64,000 nt of DNA from Planctomycetaceae bacterium (GTDB lineage: Bacteria > Planctomycetota > Planctomycetia > Planctomycetales > Planctomycetaceae), in the NCBI GenBank assembly GCA_041398785.1, contig JAWKUA010000005.1, positions 62,001-126,000 on the forward strand, written 5' to 3'. The notes beneath the pieces are model-generated. The model saw only the letters and a program-made list of their open reading frames with translations. It did not search any database and was not told the DNA's origin. Shown piece after piece: positions 17,825 to 27,130 of the stretch. A program made the position numbers and the translations under genes. Every line of letters starts with the position of its first letter. Position 1 is the stretch's first letter.

Positions 17825-19120
17825 CTACCAATCCACCACGGAGCCGTCCGGCTGAAAGTAGGTTTCCGCGTTCATCCAGTCGTGTCCGATATGTTCGGCG
17901 AGTGCATCTTCGTCGATTTCGATGCCCAGGCCGGGAGCGGTAGGAACATCGATGTGCCCGTCCTTCACGACAAACGGCTGCTTCAGATAGCCGTCGCCCA
18001 GAGAGACCTGTTCCTGGCACAGGAAGTTGGGAATGCTGGCGGAAAGCTGAATCCCGGCCGCCAGAGAAATCGGCCCCAGCGGATTGTGCGGAGCGATGGC
18101 GGCGTAATAGGCTTCCGCCATGCCCGCGATCAGGCGCACTTCGGTGATGCCTCCGGCGTGACACAGGTCCGGCTGAAGAATGGTGGCGGCGTGTTTTTCG
18201 AGGATCTCCCGAAACCCCCACTTCGTGAAGATCCGTTCGCCGGTCGCAATCGGGATGTGCGTGTCGTCGGCGATTTCGGCCATGACGTCGACGTTCTGAC
18301 AGGCGACCGGTTCTTCGATGAACATCGGCTGAAACGGTTCGAGTTCGCGGATCAGAAGTTTCGCGTTTTGCGGACTGATGGCTCCGTGGAAGTCGATTCC
18401 GATTTCCGCTTCGTCGCCGCCGGCTTCGCGCAGGGCGGCGAAATTGTCGACGGCTTCCCGGATGAATCGGGGAGACGCGACGATGCCGGACTGCGTGCCG
18501 TTTTTGACGCCGGTCTTGAAGGCGGTGAAGCCCTCCGCCTGTCGCTGCACCAGCCGCTGCGGGTCGTAACGCACGTGAGCGTAGACTCGCACACGATGCC
18601 GCGTCGGTCCGCCGAGAAGTTCGTACACGGGCACTCCCAGCAGCTTGCCCTTGATGTCCCACAGAGCCATGTCGATGCCGCTGATGGCGCTGGTCAGAAT
18701 CGGGCCGCCTCGGTAGAAGGCATGACGATACATGGCCTGCCAGTGATGGACGACATTGCGCGGATCCTTGCCGATCAGGTATTCGGACAACTCTTCAATC
18801 GCGGTGACCATCGTTTTGGCACGACCTTCGACGATCGGTTCGCCCCAGCCGGTGACTCCCGCGTCGGTATGCACCTTCAGAAACAGCCAGCGCGGTTTCA
18901 CCAGCATCGTTTCCAGTTTTGTGATCCGGACCGGTTCGCCTCGGGAAGCCAGCGCATTGACGGGGCTGTCCATCTTCCGCCGCGGTTCCGTGTCGTACTG
19001 TGTGCGCTGCGATCCCGCTGTTTCCTGCGCGGGAAGCAGACGCGAGAGTGCTCCGCCGGCGACTCCCAGAGCGGCCGCACTTGTCAGAAATCGACGACGA
19101 CTGGATTCAGATCCCGGCAT
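17825..19120 (-). CDS. Tat-exported enolase-superfamily enzyme, galactonate-dehydratase-like
   Basis: A 431-residue mandelate-racemase/enolase-superfamily protein. The leader SSRRRFLTSAAALGVAGGAL is a twin-arginine signal, unusual for this family. The capping domain is followed by the TIM barrel with DFHGAIS (metal Asp and His), FIEEPV, ATGERIFTKWGF, LQPDLCHAGGITE and APHNPLGP, the last with the catalytic His. These match D-galactonate dehydratase and relatives, which dehydrate sugar acids to 2-keto-3-deoxy acids with Mg2+. GGGAG upstream of ATG 19118-19120 supports the start. The next gene is a TctC-TctB fusion, so the product or substrate may be imported by that transporter. Substrate identity is inferred only. 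Confidence 0.88.
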   Translation of the reverse strand: MPGSESSRRRFLTSAAALGVAGGALSRLLPAQETAGSQRTQYDTEPRRKMDSPVNALASRGEPVRITKLETMLVKPRWLFLKVHTDAGVTGWGEPIVEGRAKTMVTAIEELSEYLIGKDPRNVVHHWQAMYRHAFYRGGPILTSAISGIDMALWDIKGKLLGVPVYELLGGPTRHRVRVYAHVRYDPQRLVQRQAEGFTAFKTGVKNGTQSGIVASPRFIREAVDNFAALREAGGDEAEIGIDFHGAISPQNAKLLIRELEPFQPMFIEEPVACQNVDVMAEIADDTHIPIATGERIFTKWGFREILEKHAATILQPDLCHAGGITEVRLIAGMAEAYYAAIAPHNPLGPISLAAGIQLSASIPNFLCQEQVSLGDGYLKQPFVVKDGHIDVPTAPGLGIEIDEDALAEHIGHDWMNAETYFQPDGSVVDW

Positions 19121-19573
19121 GGTGAGCTTCTCCCTGTAAGTGTTACGACGAAAACGAAGATGTGGCCGTCGCGCGGCCGCGGGTGCGAACTCGCAGACGC
19201 TGCAATCCGACCAATCAGGCTGAAGCGAACGAAGCCGGACCGCGTTCCCGGCGGAGTCGCAACGAGGTTATCCGGATGTGACGACAGGAAAAAGTTAGGC
19301 CGCGGAAATTCAGCGGCGTTTCAGAAATCCCGCATCGTTCGCCATGCGGATTTGCTGACTTCTCGGGCAGTCGCCATAATCTGGTCGGACGGAAGACCGC
19401 CGATTGCGAGTTACACGCGGTAACGGTTGGTCGAGTGGAATGAGGCGAGTGAGCCTGGTGAATCAGCCTGGCTGCGGTTCGCCGCATTGCATCGCCATCG
19501 GTTGCCCGGAGCGGCTCGGCGCGATTTTCGTCCTGGTTCGGATTCCCACACTCTACGATCACGGAGGACAGCT
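19121..19573. other. 453-bp divergent intergenic region, no gene seen
   Basis: This gap separates the minus-strand sugar-acid operon from a plus-strand hypothetical gene, so promoters for both should lie here. I see no convincing -35/-10 pair, no hairpin and no supported short gene. Confidence 0.4.
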
Positions 19574-20272
19574 ATGGCCCGTTCGGAGGCGAAGCGTCGC
19601 AGGCAGCTCGAAAAGAAGAGGCAGAAGCGCACCGACAGGAAGCACGACTTAATCCGGCGACACGGCGCCGGGCTCGCGGAAAAGCTCACCAGACTAGCGG
19701 CAGCGCCGATTGTTGAGTGTCTGCTTGATGAACGGCTGGAAGATCGGGGGATCGGCTATATTCTGATTGCCCGCAGGTCCGCGGCGGGCGAATACGCGAT
19801 GGCCTGTTTCCTTCTGGACATCTACTGCATGGGCGTCAAGGACTGCTTCGGCGTGGTCTGCCGCGCGTCGGAGTTCAGCGAGCGGCTGGAAAAAATGCAG
19901 GAAGTGCCGCTGAGTTCCATTGACCCCGCGTCCGCCAGGCGACTTGTCGAAGACGCGGTTGAGTTCGCTCGCGACCTTGGCCTTTCGCCGCACAAAGACT
20001 ATCGCTCGGTGAAGCAGATCTTCGGCGATATCAACCCGGATCAGGCTCAGGAAACGTTCGAAATGGGCAGAGACGGCAAGCCGCTGTTCATCCCCGGACC
20101 TTTCCAGTCGGCCGCCGAAGTGCGCATGGTGATGGCAAAAATTCACCAGGCAGCGGGCGACAGCGGAGCCGCTTTCGTCGTGGACGCGACCGCCTTGTCG
20201 GATGATGACTTTGAGGAGATCGGTTTCGACCCGGACAGTCTCCGCAGAATTCCGCATCCGGATGCCACCTGA
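19574..20272 (+). CDS. Conserved hypothetical protein with basic N-terminus
   Basis: 232 residues starting at ATG 19574, with GGAGG at 19563-19567. The first 35 residues are strongly basic (KRRRQLEKKRQKRTDRKHDL), then come PIVECLLDERLEDRGIGYIL and an ACFLLDIYCMGVKDCFGVV segment. The central pattern ILIAR...FLLDIYCMGVKDCF recurs, from memory, in unnamed proteins of planctomycetes and other bacteria, but I know no function. The protein seems soluble, and the basic tail suggests nucleic-acid or ribosome contact, though that is a guess. It converges on trkA with only 87 bp between the stops. No alternative start is better supported. Confidence 0.65.
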   Translation: MARSEAKRRRQLEKKRQKRTDRKHDLIRRHGAGLAEKLTRLAAAPIVECLLDERLEDRGIGYILIARRSAAGEYAMACFLLDIYCMGVKDCFGVVCRASEFSERLEKMQEVPLSSIDPASARRLVEDAVEFARDLGLSPHKDYRSVKQIFGDINPDQAQETFEMGRDGKPLFIPGPFQSAAEVRMVMAKIHQAAGDSGAAFVVDATALSDDDFEEIGFDPDSLRRIPHPDAT

Positions 20273-20359
20273 ACGCCGGCTGACGGTGCGCCATTCGCTT
20301 CAGGCCGACGATGCCGCCGCGCTCGCCGGCCTGATCGCGCGCCGCCGACGTCGATTTGT

Positions 20360-21688
20360 TCAAAATAGCGCCAGAACTCTGGCTTCGCTGTCACGATGCA
20401 CCAGCAGAACCACGGTGTCGCCGCCGTGAAGCTGGTCATCTGCGCCGGCGACCTTGACGTAGCCTTTGCGTTCGATCGCGGCGACCAGGCTGCCGGGCAT
20501 CACCAGATCCTTCAGCGGAGCCTGCGTTGCCGGAACGCCTTCCCGAACTTCCACTTCCCAGACTTCGGCAAAGTTGCCAGCCATGGGACTGCGTTCGCGA
20601 ATCGGCCCTCTGGAAACCAGTCCGACAATCTGGCGCGCCATGGCTTCGCGGGGACTGACGGCCACGTCGATTCCCAGACGTTCCAGCACGTTGGCATAGT
20701 CGGGGCTGCGAACGATGGTAATCAGCCGCTGGCAGCCGAGTTCCTTGGCTTCGACGCCGCACACGATGTTTTCCTCGTCGCGGCCGGTACACGCGACGAA
20801 CACTTCCGCGCTGCCGACGCGGGCCTCTTCCATGTCAGCTTTGCTTTTCACGTCGGCGTGCAGAACCAGCGTATTCTTCAGCCGCTCCGCGACGAATTCG
20901 CATCGCTGAGCGTCCGCTTCCATCAGAGTCGTGCGGCAGCGCGTTCGTTCCAGCAGCCGCGCCAGGTTGAGTCCGATTTCGCCGCCTCCGGCAATGACGA
21001 CTCGCGGTCGTTCGCTGCTGCGTCCCTGAAACATCGGCGTGACCTTGTCGATGTCGCCGCGCCCGCCGATCAGAGTCACATGGTCGCCGGGTTCGATCGC
21101 GTCGTTGGCTCCGGCAACCGTTGACCGGTGCTCACCGGAAATCAGCCCGACTCGCACTCCCGCCGGCAGGTTCAGATCCTTCAGCTTCACGCCGATCGCC
21201 CGCGCGCGTTCGCCGATGTGAATCCCCTGAACTTCGACTCCGCCGCGAACAAAGTTTTCGACCGTCAGCGCGGACGAACTGCGAATGTGCTTGGCCAGTT
21301 CCAATGCCGTCAGTTCTTCCAGACTGATCAGTCGGTCCACGTTGAAGTGCCGCCGATAGTCGAACGTGCTGTTGTCCCGCAGAATCGGGTTGAAAATGCG
21401 GGCCACGCTGCGGCCGGCTCCCATCTCCCGTGCGATACTGGCGCTGACCAGATTCACTTCGTCCTTGCTGGTGACCGCCAGGCACAGGTCCGCCGACAGG
21501 ACTCCCGCCTGAAACAGCGTGGCCGCGTCAAACGCCGACCCGCACACGGACTGCACGTCCAGTCGCTCTTCCACGCGCCGCAGCACGTCGGGGTTCTCGT
21601 CAACGATGCAGACGTTGATTCCCTGACTTCCCAGCAGCTCCGCCACGGTTTGCCCAACCGTTCCGGCTCCCAGCACAACAACATTCAT
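20360..21688 (-). CDS. trkA: TrkA: NAD-binding regulatory subunit of K+ uptake
   Basis: A 442-residue cytosolic, membrane-associated protein with the duplicated RCK layout. The first nucleotide-binding fold starts MNVVVLGAGTVGQTVAELL (GxGxxG) and is followed by a TrkA_C domain near residues 140-225. The second fold starts RVVIAGGGEIGLNLARLL near residue 230, and the second TrkA_C runs to the end (LVMPGSLVAAIERKG). Length and domain order match TrkA, which gates a TrkH/TrkG potassium channel in response to nucleotides. No TrkH gene lies in the window. The only upstream signal is a weak GGAACG before the ATG. Confidence 0.93.
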   Translation of the reverse strand: MNVVVLGAGTVGQTVAELLGSQGINVCIVDENPDVLRRVEERLDVQSVCGSAFDAATLFQAGVLSADLCLAVTSKDEVNLVSASIAREMGAGRSVARIFNPILRDNSTFDYRRHFNVDRLISLEELTALELAKHIRSSSALTVENFVRGGVEVQGIHIGERARAIGVKLKDLNLPAGVRVGLISGEHRSTVAGANDAIEPGDHVTLIGGRGDIDKVTPMFQGRSSERPRVVIAGGGEIGLNLARLLERTRCRTTLMEADAQRCEFVAERLKNTLVLHADVKSKADMEEARVGSAEVFVACTGRDEENIVCGVEAKELGCQRLITIVRSPDYANVLERLGIDVAVSPREAMARQIVGLVSRGPIRERSPMAGNFAEVWEVEVREGVPATQAPLKDLVMPGSLVAAIERKGYVKVAGADDQLHGGDTVVLLVHRDSEARVLALF

Positions 21689-22031
21689 GGACGGCGTTCC
21701 AGCGATTCAGACAACAATCGACACTGTGGTACTTTAGTGTCTCACACCGACGGGTTCCTGTTCAGCGATTCCGGCGGCTCATTCCAACGGCTGACGTTCT
21801 GTCGGTCCGCGTGTGTCACAGGACGTTCGTTGCTGCCGCGGCTCAGCGGAAGTCTGGCCTTTCCAGACGTTCGATCGCACATACTCACTCATCCGATGAC
21901 GCCTGACAGTCGACGAGTGTCCTGTCCATCGTAAGTTGATGTGTGCCAATGGCTGAGCCAGTGCCCGGCACTCCGGAAAACACTGGCGCAGCCCGTGGCA
22001 CACGACCCACCGATCCACGCCTGACAAAGCA
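21689..22031. other. 343-bp gap upstream of trkA containing a nested palindrome
   Basis: No gene is supported. The gap lies between two minus-strand genes, so the trkA promoter is expected here. It contains a 6-bp inverted pair GACACT/AGTGTC around 21720-21741 close to the trkA start, possibly an operator, and the nested palindrome listed at 21941-22003. Confidence 0.45.
21941..22003. repeat. Nested intergenic palindrome
   Basis: Outer arms GTGTGCCA (21941-21948) and TGGCACAC (21996-22003) enclose inner arms CCAGTG (21958-21963) and CACTGG (21981-21986). All pairs are perfect. The form resembles dispersed palindromes between genes in planctomycete genomes. It lies in front of the stop of the adjacent minus-strand gene, so it may also serve as an RNA 3' end structure. 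Confidence 0.6.
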
Positions 22032-23597
22032 CTAGCGCCCGGACTGCGTCACCGAGAACACTCTTGCGTCGTCCGGTGCCTGGCGGCTGAGACGTTTCAT
22101 CACGACGGAGACTCCCGAGGAACCGGAATTGCCAAATACCCAGATTTCCTGCACGAACCGTGAAGAAAGCACGCGAACGATCCGCTGCGGTTCTCCGAGC
22201 GTACGAGTCACCTGTTGTCCCGACATGCCCGGAACAACGCGACCTTCGCGCATCGCCAGTTCGATGTCCGTTCGGGGAAGTTCCTTCACCTGTTCGGTCG
22301 TCATCCAGCGATCGTGCAGCCGAGTCCAGCCGTAGCGTTCCAGTCGCTGACCGATCAGTTCGGCTTCCTTCGGTTCCGTGGTTGCGGCGACCTGCCACGC
22401 CTGTTTCAGCAGATCGATTCCCTGTTGCTGGTGTTCTTCGTTCTTCCAGCGTTCATAGGCGAACAAGTATTCGTCGGCGGTTCGCAGAATCCCGGACAGC
22501 CCGCGATCGACGAAGCGATCCCGCTGTTCCGCCAGCCAGTCATTCACGGCCTTCTGAAAGTCGTCGCCGCGATCATGGTGCAGTAACAGTTCGCTGAGTT
22601 CCTGCAACTGCGGTCGGCTGAGCTGCCTGACCTGACTCAGCTTGAAATCCAGAAACGCGGTTTCCAGTTCGCCGATCGCCGCGGTTTCCTCGGGCAGTTC
22701 CTGTCGTGCTTCCGCGGCAAGGTCCAGGCCGTTGCTGCCGTCGGCGGCCAGTTTCCGCTGCAGGTCAGGCAGACGCACCTGCCGGAAGAAGCGACGGTTC
22801 AGGACGCGCCGTTCCAGGTCGGATGCCTTGTCGTAAGCCGCGACGGAATTCTTCAGGAACGATTGTTCCAGTTCAGCGGGAACAGTCTGCGAGGCGTCAT
22901 CCCAGCCTGGCAGTTGCGATCGAATCCGATCCAGAACCGCCGCTCGATCGAAGTTTTTCGCGGTCGTCTGCGTCGCCAGTGACTGAAAGCGAATCGCCGC
23001 CACGTCGCGTGCATCCAGTTGCAGCGCTTCCGCGCGGTCGGCCAGCGACGAAAGCTGCGCTGCGTCGTCCGAAAATGCACGTCGCTGAAGGTTCACGGCG
23101 CGGCGACGCAGCGTCGCCACGTCCGCCTGAAGCGCGGTGTCTTCGTAGTACTTCGCCACCGCGGCATATTCGTCTGCCAGCGCATACAGGCGTTCCGGAT
23201 ACGATTCCGGAACCTCCAGAGCTCGCTCCGCCATTCGCTGCCGGTCGGTGTCGCCGATAATCAGACGTGACACGCTGAATTCGAAACGGTCGCCGGCTTT
23301 TCGCAATCGTCCGGAGACGGTCAGCCGCTGATCGGCCTGCATCTTTTCCGGAAGTTCCGTGCCGCGTTCGGAGTTGAACCGAATCTCCAGAGTCTTCAGC
23401 CGAAACTGGCGTCCCAGTCCTCCGTCGTAGCGGCCGGTGATCTGCAGCTTCCGTTCTTCGGCCGCCCACTCGTTCCAGTTGTCCTTTTGCTGAACCATTT
23501 CTTCGGCCGACAGTGTCTGAGCCCGCGCGTCATCGGCCGCAAACGAAACGACAGCGCACGTCATCAGCATGCACAGTGAAAACCGGATGGCTGTCAT
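22032..23597 (-). CDS. Secreted helical protein of unknown function
   Basis: 521 residues from ATG 23595-23597, which has GGAGG just upstream and overlaps the previous gene's stop (ATGA). A signal peptide (FSLCMLMTCAVVSFAADDARAQ) directs it outside the cytoplasm. Residues 25-110 include a beta-rich part (ERKLQITGRYDGG, then FSVSRLIIGD). Residues 115-450 are strongly helical with many Ala, Leu, Glu and Arg, and may form repeats or coiled coils. The C-terminus returns to a compact domain with GMSGQQVTRTLGEPQRIVR and a beta-strand ending, reminiscent of small SmpA/OmlA-like modules. I recognise no named family. Overlap with the zinc-ribbon membrane protein upstream implies that the two act together. 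Confidence 0.7.
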   Translation of the reverse strand: MTAIRFSLCMLMTCAVVSFAADDARAQTLSAEEMVQQKDNWNEWAAEERKLQITGRYDGGLGRQFRLKTLEIRFNSERGTELPEKMQADQRLTVSGRLRKAGDRFEFSVSRLIIGDTDRQRMAERALEVPESYPERLYALADEYAAVAKYYEDTALQADVATLRRRAVNLQRRAFSDDAAQLSSLADRAEALQLDARDVAAIRFQSLATQTTAKNFDRAAVLDRIRSQLPGWDDASQTVPAELEQSFLKNSVAAYDKASDLERRVLNRRFFRQVRLPDLQRKLAADGSNGLDLAAEARQELPEETAAIGELETAFLDFKLSQVRQLSRPQLQELSELLLHHDRGDDFQKAVNDWLAEQRDRFVDRGLSGILRTADEYLFAYERWKNEEHQQQGIDLLKQAWQVAATTEPKEAELIGQRLERYGWTRLHDRWMTTEQVKELPRTDIELAMREGRVVPGMSGQQVTRTLGEPQRIVRVLSSRFVQEIWVFGNSGSSGVSVVMKRLSRQAPDDARVFSVTQSGR

Positions 23598-24835
23598 CGT
23601 TCCTCCATTCCGTCGGACGCAAGGATTGTCTGATTGCGATCGACCCATTGTTCCGATCGTTCCACAAAGTCCCGCTGCTGTTCAAGCCGCTTACGAAGAA
23701 CGTCATCAACATCGACGGGCAGGCCGAGTTCCCGGCAGTGAACTTCGCTGGTCAGCAGAACAAACGTATCCGGCTGCAGTTCAATTCGCCACGCGCCGTC
23801 AGCGTTTTCCGGCGGCGCCGACACATTCTGCACGGCCGCGGCGAACAGATACTGATTTCCTTCAACAACATCCGCCAATTGCGCCAGTGCCGGCAGCGCG
23901 ATGCGAATTTCAACGCGATGCCGCCCCGGAGTCACAGGGAATTCCACGACGAAAAGCCCCGCATGACCCGCGTCCGGCACGATGCCGGAATCAAACACGA
24001 ACACCTGGCCGACCATGTCCGCCCGCACGGAATCGGCGGCTCCGGATTTCAGACTGCCGGATTCAGAATAGGCACCGAACAGCGAATCCAGCAGATCCGC
24101 GTGCGCAAGTGAGTTGTAGACCTCCGTCTCCTGATGCAGATTCACAACGCGCCGGAATTCACTGTCGTGGAATCCCAGAGTTTCCGCGGCGGCGACCGCG
24201 TCGGCGAGCACCGGTTGCAGAGCCGTCAGATCGGCGTCGGCCAGAAGTCCGTCCACCTGATCCAGCGATGTTCGCCACGACTGTCTGGCATTCTCCAGTT
24301 TCCGCTGATGCAGCATCCACGCAGATGTCGCGATGACAATTCCCAGCATCGACAGCACCAGCAGACGAAACGGTGTGAAGGTCCGCTTTGCAATCCCGGC
24401 GAAGTCGATCTTTGGCATCGTGAATCGCGGCAGACGAAATCGCGGTCGTTCGTCGGCGGCAACCGCCTGCGCTTCGCGTTCGCGTGCGGAAGCAGCACCC
24501 GATAATTCAGCATCGTCGGCAGATTTCTTCGGCCGCGACGCCGGAGGTGACTTCGCCGGCAGAAGTTCGCTGACAACGGTTGTGAGCCGATGAGCGAACG
24601 AACCTCCGATGACTTCGCTGCTGACGCTGCCCGTCGACGGATACACATTGACCGGAAGAACGAAGTGAACCGCCTGGCACTGAGGGCACACCGCCTGCTG
24701 CCAGCTCGACCGGCGTGTGCCTTCCAGCAGATTTCCGCAGTCGCACCGAAGCTGAAACGCGACCGGAATCTCCTCGGCAGCCGTTCCCAGCAATCGGGCT
24801 TTTGCTCGGCGAATCTTGCTGATGGTTGCGGGCAT
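23594..24835 (-). CDS. Membrane protein with zinc ribbon, unknown function
   Basis: 413 residues. Near residues 30-55 a treble-clef or ribbon zinc site is visible (LRCDCGNLLEG, then AVCPQCQAVHF: CxC...CxxC). A charged, Ala-rich linker leads to one transmembrane helix at about residues 160-180 (PFRLLVLSMLGIVIATSAW). A mainly helical then beta-rich domain of about 230 residues follows outside. The arrangement, cytosolic zinc ribbon, single span and extracytoplasmic domain, is seen in other planctomycete hypothetical proteins and suggests a sensor or scaffold, which is inferred. The stop overlaps the start of a secreted helical protein, so the pair is probably translated in a fixed ratio. Confidence 0.7.
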   Translation of the reverse strand: MPATISKIRRAKARLLGTAAEEIPVAFQLRCDCGNLLEGTRRSSWQQAVCPQCQAVHFVLPVNVYPSTGSVSSEVIGGSFAHRLTTVVSELLPAKSPPASRPKKSADDAELSGAASAREREAQAVAADERPRFRLPRFTMPKIDFAGIAKRTFTPFRLLVLSMLGIVIATSAWMLHQRKLENARQSWRTSLDQVDGLLADADLTALQPVLADAVAAAETLGFHDSEFRRVVNLHQETEVYNSLAHADLLDSLFGAYSESGSLKSGAADSVRADMVGQVFVFDSGIVPDAGHAGLFVVEFPVTPGRHRVEIRIALPALAQLADVVEGNQYLFAAAVQNVSAPPENADGAWRIELQPDTFVLLTSEVHCRELGLPVDVDDVLRKRLEQQRDFVERSEQWVDRNQTILASDGMEER

Positions 24836-24899
24836 CGTTCGAGTATTCGGTTCACTGAGCGGGATGATGCGTTCCGGGCAGACGATTCAATTCGAAGAC

Positions 24900-25919
24900 T
24901 CAATCACGGCCCCGCGCAGAATCATCATTGGCTGCCAATCCGGAAGCGGCAAGCCGGTCCATGGCCTGTTCGAAAGTCACGGGCGGATCATACCCGAAAT
25001 CCCTGCGCGCGGCGGCAATGCTGTAACTGTGAGATCCGGCCAGTTGCTGTGCGACGAATCGCGTCATCGGAGGTTCACGCTTCACGCGCAGTGCTGTCCA
25101 GGCAAGTTCAATGACCGCTCCCAGACGGTACGCGGCCTCCGCGGACACCGACTTCGTCACGGGATCAATCCCCGCGAGACTCAGCAGTTGGTTCACCCAG
25201 TCCCACAAATTGACGGCGTCAGGTTCGTTGATGAAGTACGCCCGTCCGGCGGCTGAATCGGATCGACGCAGCGATTCCTCCGCCTGCAGGTGAGCGGCGG
25301 CCGCGTTTTCGACGTAAGCGACCGAAACAACATTGCGTCCGTTTCCCACGCGACGCAATCTGCCGGAACGAGCCCTTTCCATGAGTCGTGGAATCAGATG
25401 GTTGTCTCTCGGTCCCCAGATCAAATGCGGTCTCAGCGAAACCGTACGCAATGTCCGCGAGTCATTCGCCGCCAGTACCGCCTGTTCAGCGAGTGCCTTG
25501 GAATGCGGATAGTGGCACAGCCATCGTTCGGGATACGGAAGCGATTCGTCCGCGTCAATGTGATCGGTTCCGTCGAAAACGACGCTCGGCGAACTGGTGT
25601 AGATCAGACGTTCCACGCGGTTCGCGCGGCAGGCATCGACGACGTACTGAGTTCCCGCTGTGTTGATGCCGTGATAATACGACCACGGCCCCCAGATTCC
25701 GGGAACCGCCGCGACATGAAAAACGGCGTCGATCCCGTGACACGCTCTGGTCACGGCGGCAGGATCCTGCAGATCACCCTGAATGACTTCGACGCCGGAT
25801 TGAGTCAGGTCGTCGTAGCGACCTCGACAGAACACTCGCACGTCGTCTCCGCGCAACAGCAGTTGTTCGACGATGTAACGGCCGAGAAACCCGCCTCCGC
25901 CGGTCACAAGTGCATGCAT
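24900..25919 (-). CDS. NAD(P)-dependent epimerase/dehydratase, 3-beta-HSD-like
   Basis: A 339-residue short-chain dehydrogenase of the extended type. The N-terminal cofactor fold begins ALVTGGGGFLGRYIVEQLL. The catalytic pair is in YPHSKALAEQ (YxxxK) near residue 145, preceded by YTSSPSVVFDG. RPHLIWGPRDNHLIPRL and VSVAYVENAAAAHLQA are typical of the 3-beta-hydroxysteroid dehydrogenase-like branch, which oxidises sterol or sugar alcohols. Substrate cannot be read from sequence. The gene stands 64 bp downstream of the zinc-ribbon gene's start region but on the same strand, so it may be transcribed separately before that pair. Cytosolic. Confidence 0.85.
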   Translation of the reverse strand: MHALVTGGGGFLGRYIVEQLLLRGDDVRVFCRGRYDDLTQSGVEVIQGDLQDPAAVTRACHGIDAVFHVAAVPGIWGPWSYYHGINTAGTQYVVDACRANRVERLIYTSSPSVVFDGTDHIDADESLPYPERWLCHYPHSKALAEQAVLAANDSRTLRTVSLRPHLIWGPRDNHLIPRLMERARSGRLRRVGNGRNVVSVAYVENAAAAHLQAEESLRRSDSAAGRAYFINEPDAVNLWDWVNQLLSLAGIDPVTKSVSAEAAYRLGAVIELAWTALRVKREPPMTRFVAQQLAGSHSYSIAAARRDFGYDPPVTFEQAMDRLAASGLAANDDSARGRD

Positions 25920-26071
25920 GGAAATTCAGGAACCGGGAATTCAGGAATGAAGACTGTCGTTTGACAGGTCGCGAACCAGCGGTTGTCGTCACTGCCAGGT
26001 GGCCGGTCGCTGTACAGGAGCTTCGTTGTGGTGTGATTTGTTTGATTTTCCGGCGATTCGGTCCAGGAACT

Positions 26072-27130
26072 TCATGCCGGTCGCTTCGACGCTTCACCGG
26101 CCACTTCCTGAACGAACCGCGGAACCGCGTACCCCGGCAGTTGCTTCGCCAGTTCGTCGACCAGCACTCGGCCGCGAGCCGCGTCGACCTGGAAGTGAGC
26201 AGTACCGGCGACCTGATCGAGCTGATGCAGGTAGTAGGGCATGACACCGGTGTTGATGAGTCGGCGGCTGAGATCTCGCAGAACGTCGACGCTGTCGTTG
26301 ATGCCCTTCAGCAGCACGGTTTGATTCAGCACGGGCAGTCCGCTGCGAACGATCGACCGCAGCGCGTCCGCGCAGTCGTCGACGATTTCGTTGCCGTGAT
26401 TCGCGTGAATCACAATGACGGCCTGACTGCGAAGAGACGTCAGCAGTGTCAGCAGCTCGGGCGTGACTCGCGACGGCAGCACGACGGGCAGCCGGGTGTG
26501 AAACCGGATGCGTTCCACGTGAGAGATCTCGTCCGCCAGGCGGCACAGTTCCGACAGTCTTCGGTCATTCAGCATGAACGGATCGCCGCCGCTGAAGATC
26601 ACTTCGCTGATCGACGAATCGTCGCGGATGGCGTTCAGAGCGGTTCGCCAGTCTTTCAGCCGCCGGGGTTCCCGGCCGTACGGATACTCGCGACGAAAGC
26701 AGTAACGGCAGTGAACGGCACAGGCTCCCGACGCAATCAGCAGAACTCGCCCGGCGTACTTCTGCAGCAGACCGGGGGCCCTGTGAGCCGCATGGTCGTT
26801 GACGGCATCGGGGACAAACCCGTCGACGTGGCGCCGTTCCGACATCATCGGAAGCACCTGTCGCAGCAAAGGATCGGCGGGATCACCGGGCTTCATTCGC
26901 CGAACAAAACTGCGAGGGACCAGCGTCCGGAACAGACTGTCGCCGGACACGTCCGCGTCGGGAACATCCGCCGGAGTGAGTTGCAGGCATTCCAGCAGCT
27001 CCGCCGGGTCGCAAATCGCGTCCGCCATTTCCCGCTGCCAGGAAACCTCGTCGGCTTCCGGAACCTGATGTGGTTCCGCCGCGTTTCGTGCGGCGGATTT
27101 CGGTGGATTCAGGCCGGGAAGGCGCGACAT
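26072..27130 (-). CDS. epmB: EpmB: radical SAM lysine 2,3-aminomutase acting on EF-P
   Basis: A 352-residue radical SAM/PLP enzyme that converts alpha-lysine to beta-lysine for attachment to elongation factor P. The cluster motif is CAVHCRYCFRR near residue 137 (CxxxCxxC). SGGDPFMLNDRRL follows, and a PLP lysine is expected in the LLKGINDS region near residue 275. The length is right for EpmB (about 340) and shorter than catabolic lysine 2,3-aminomutase (about 415). It diverges from efp across a 145-bp gap, a strong contextual match. No EpmA ligase gene is visible in the window. Confidence 0.9.
   Translation of the reverse strand: MSRLPGLNPPKSAARNAAEPHQVPEADEVSWQREMADAICDPAELLECLQLTPADVPDADVSGDSLFRTLVPRSFVRRMKPGDPADPLLRQVLPMMSERRHVDGFVPDAVNDHAAHRAPGLLQKYAGRVLLIASGACAVHCRYCFRREYPYGREPRRLKDWRTALNAIRDDSSISEVIFSGGDPFMLNDRRLSELCRLADEISHVERIRFHTRLPVVLPSRVTPELLTLLTSLRSQAVIVIHANHGNEIVDDCADALRSIVRSGLPVLNQTVLLKGINDSVDVLRDLSRRLINTGVMPYYLHQLDQVAGTAHFQVDAARGRVLVDELAKQLPGYAVPRFVQEVAGEASKRPA

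Noticed and set aside
17826..18662. Extension of the TctC-TctB frame to 18662
   Set aside because: This part lies within the dehydratase gene in another frame and is Arg/Ser-rich; the signal peptide and gene order place the start at 17813.
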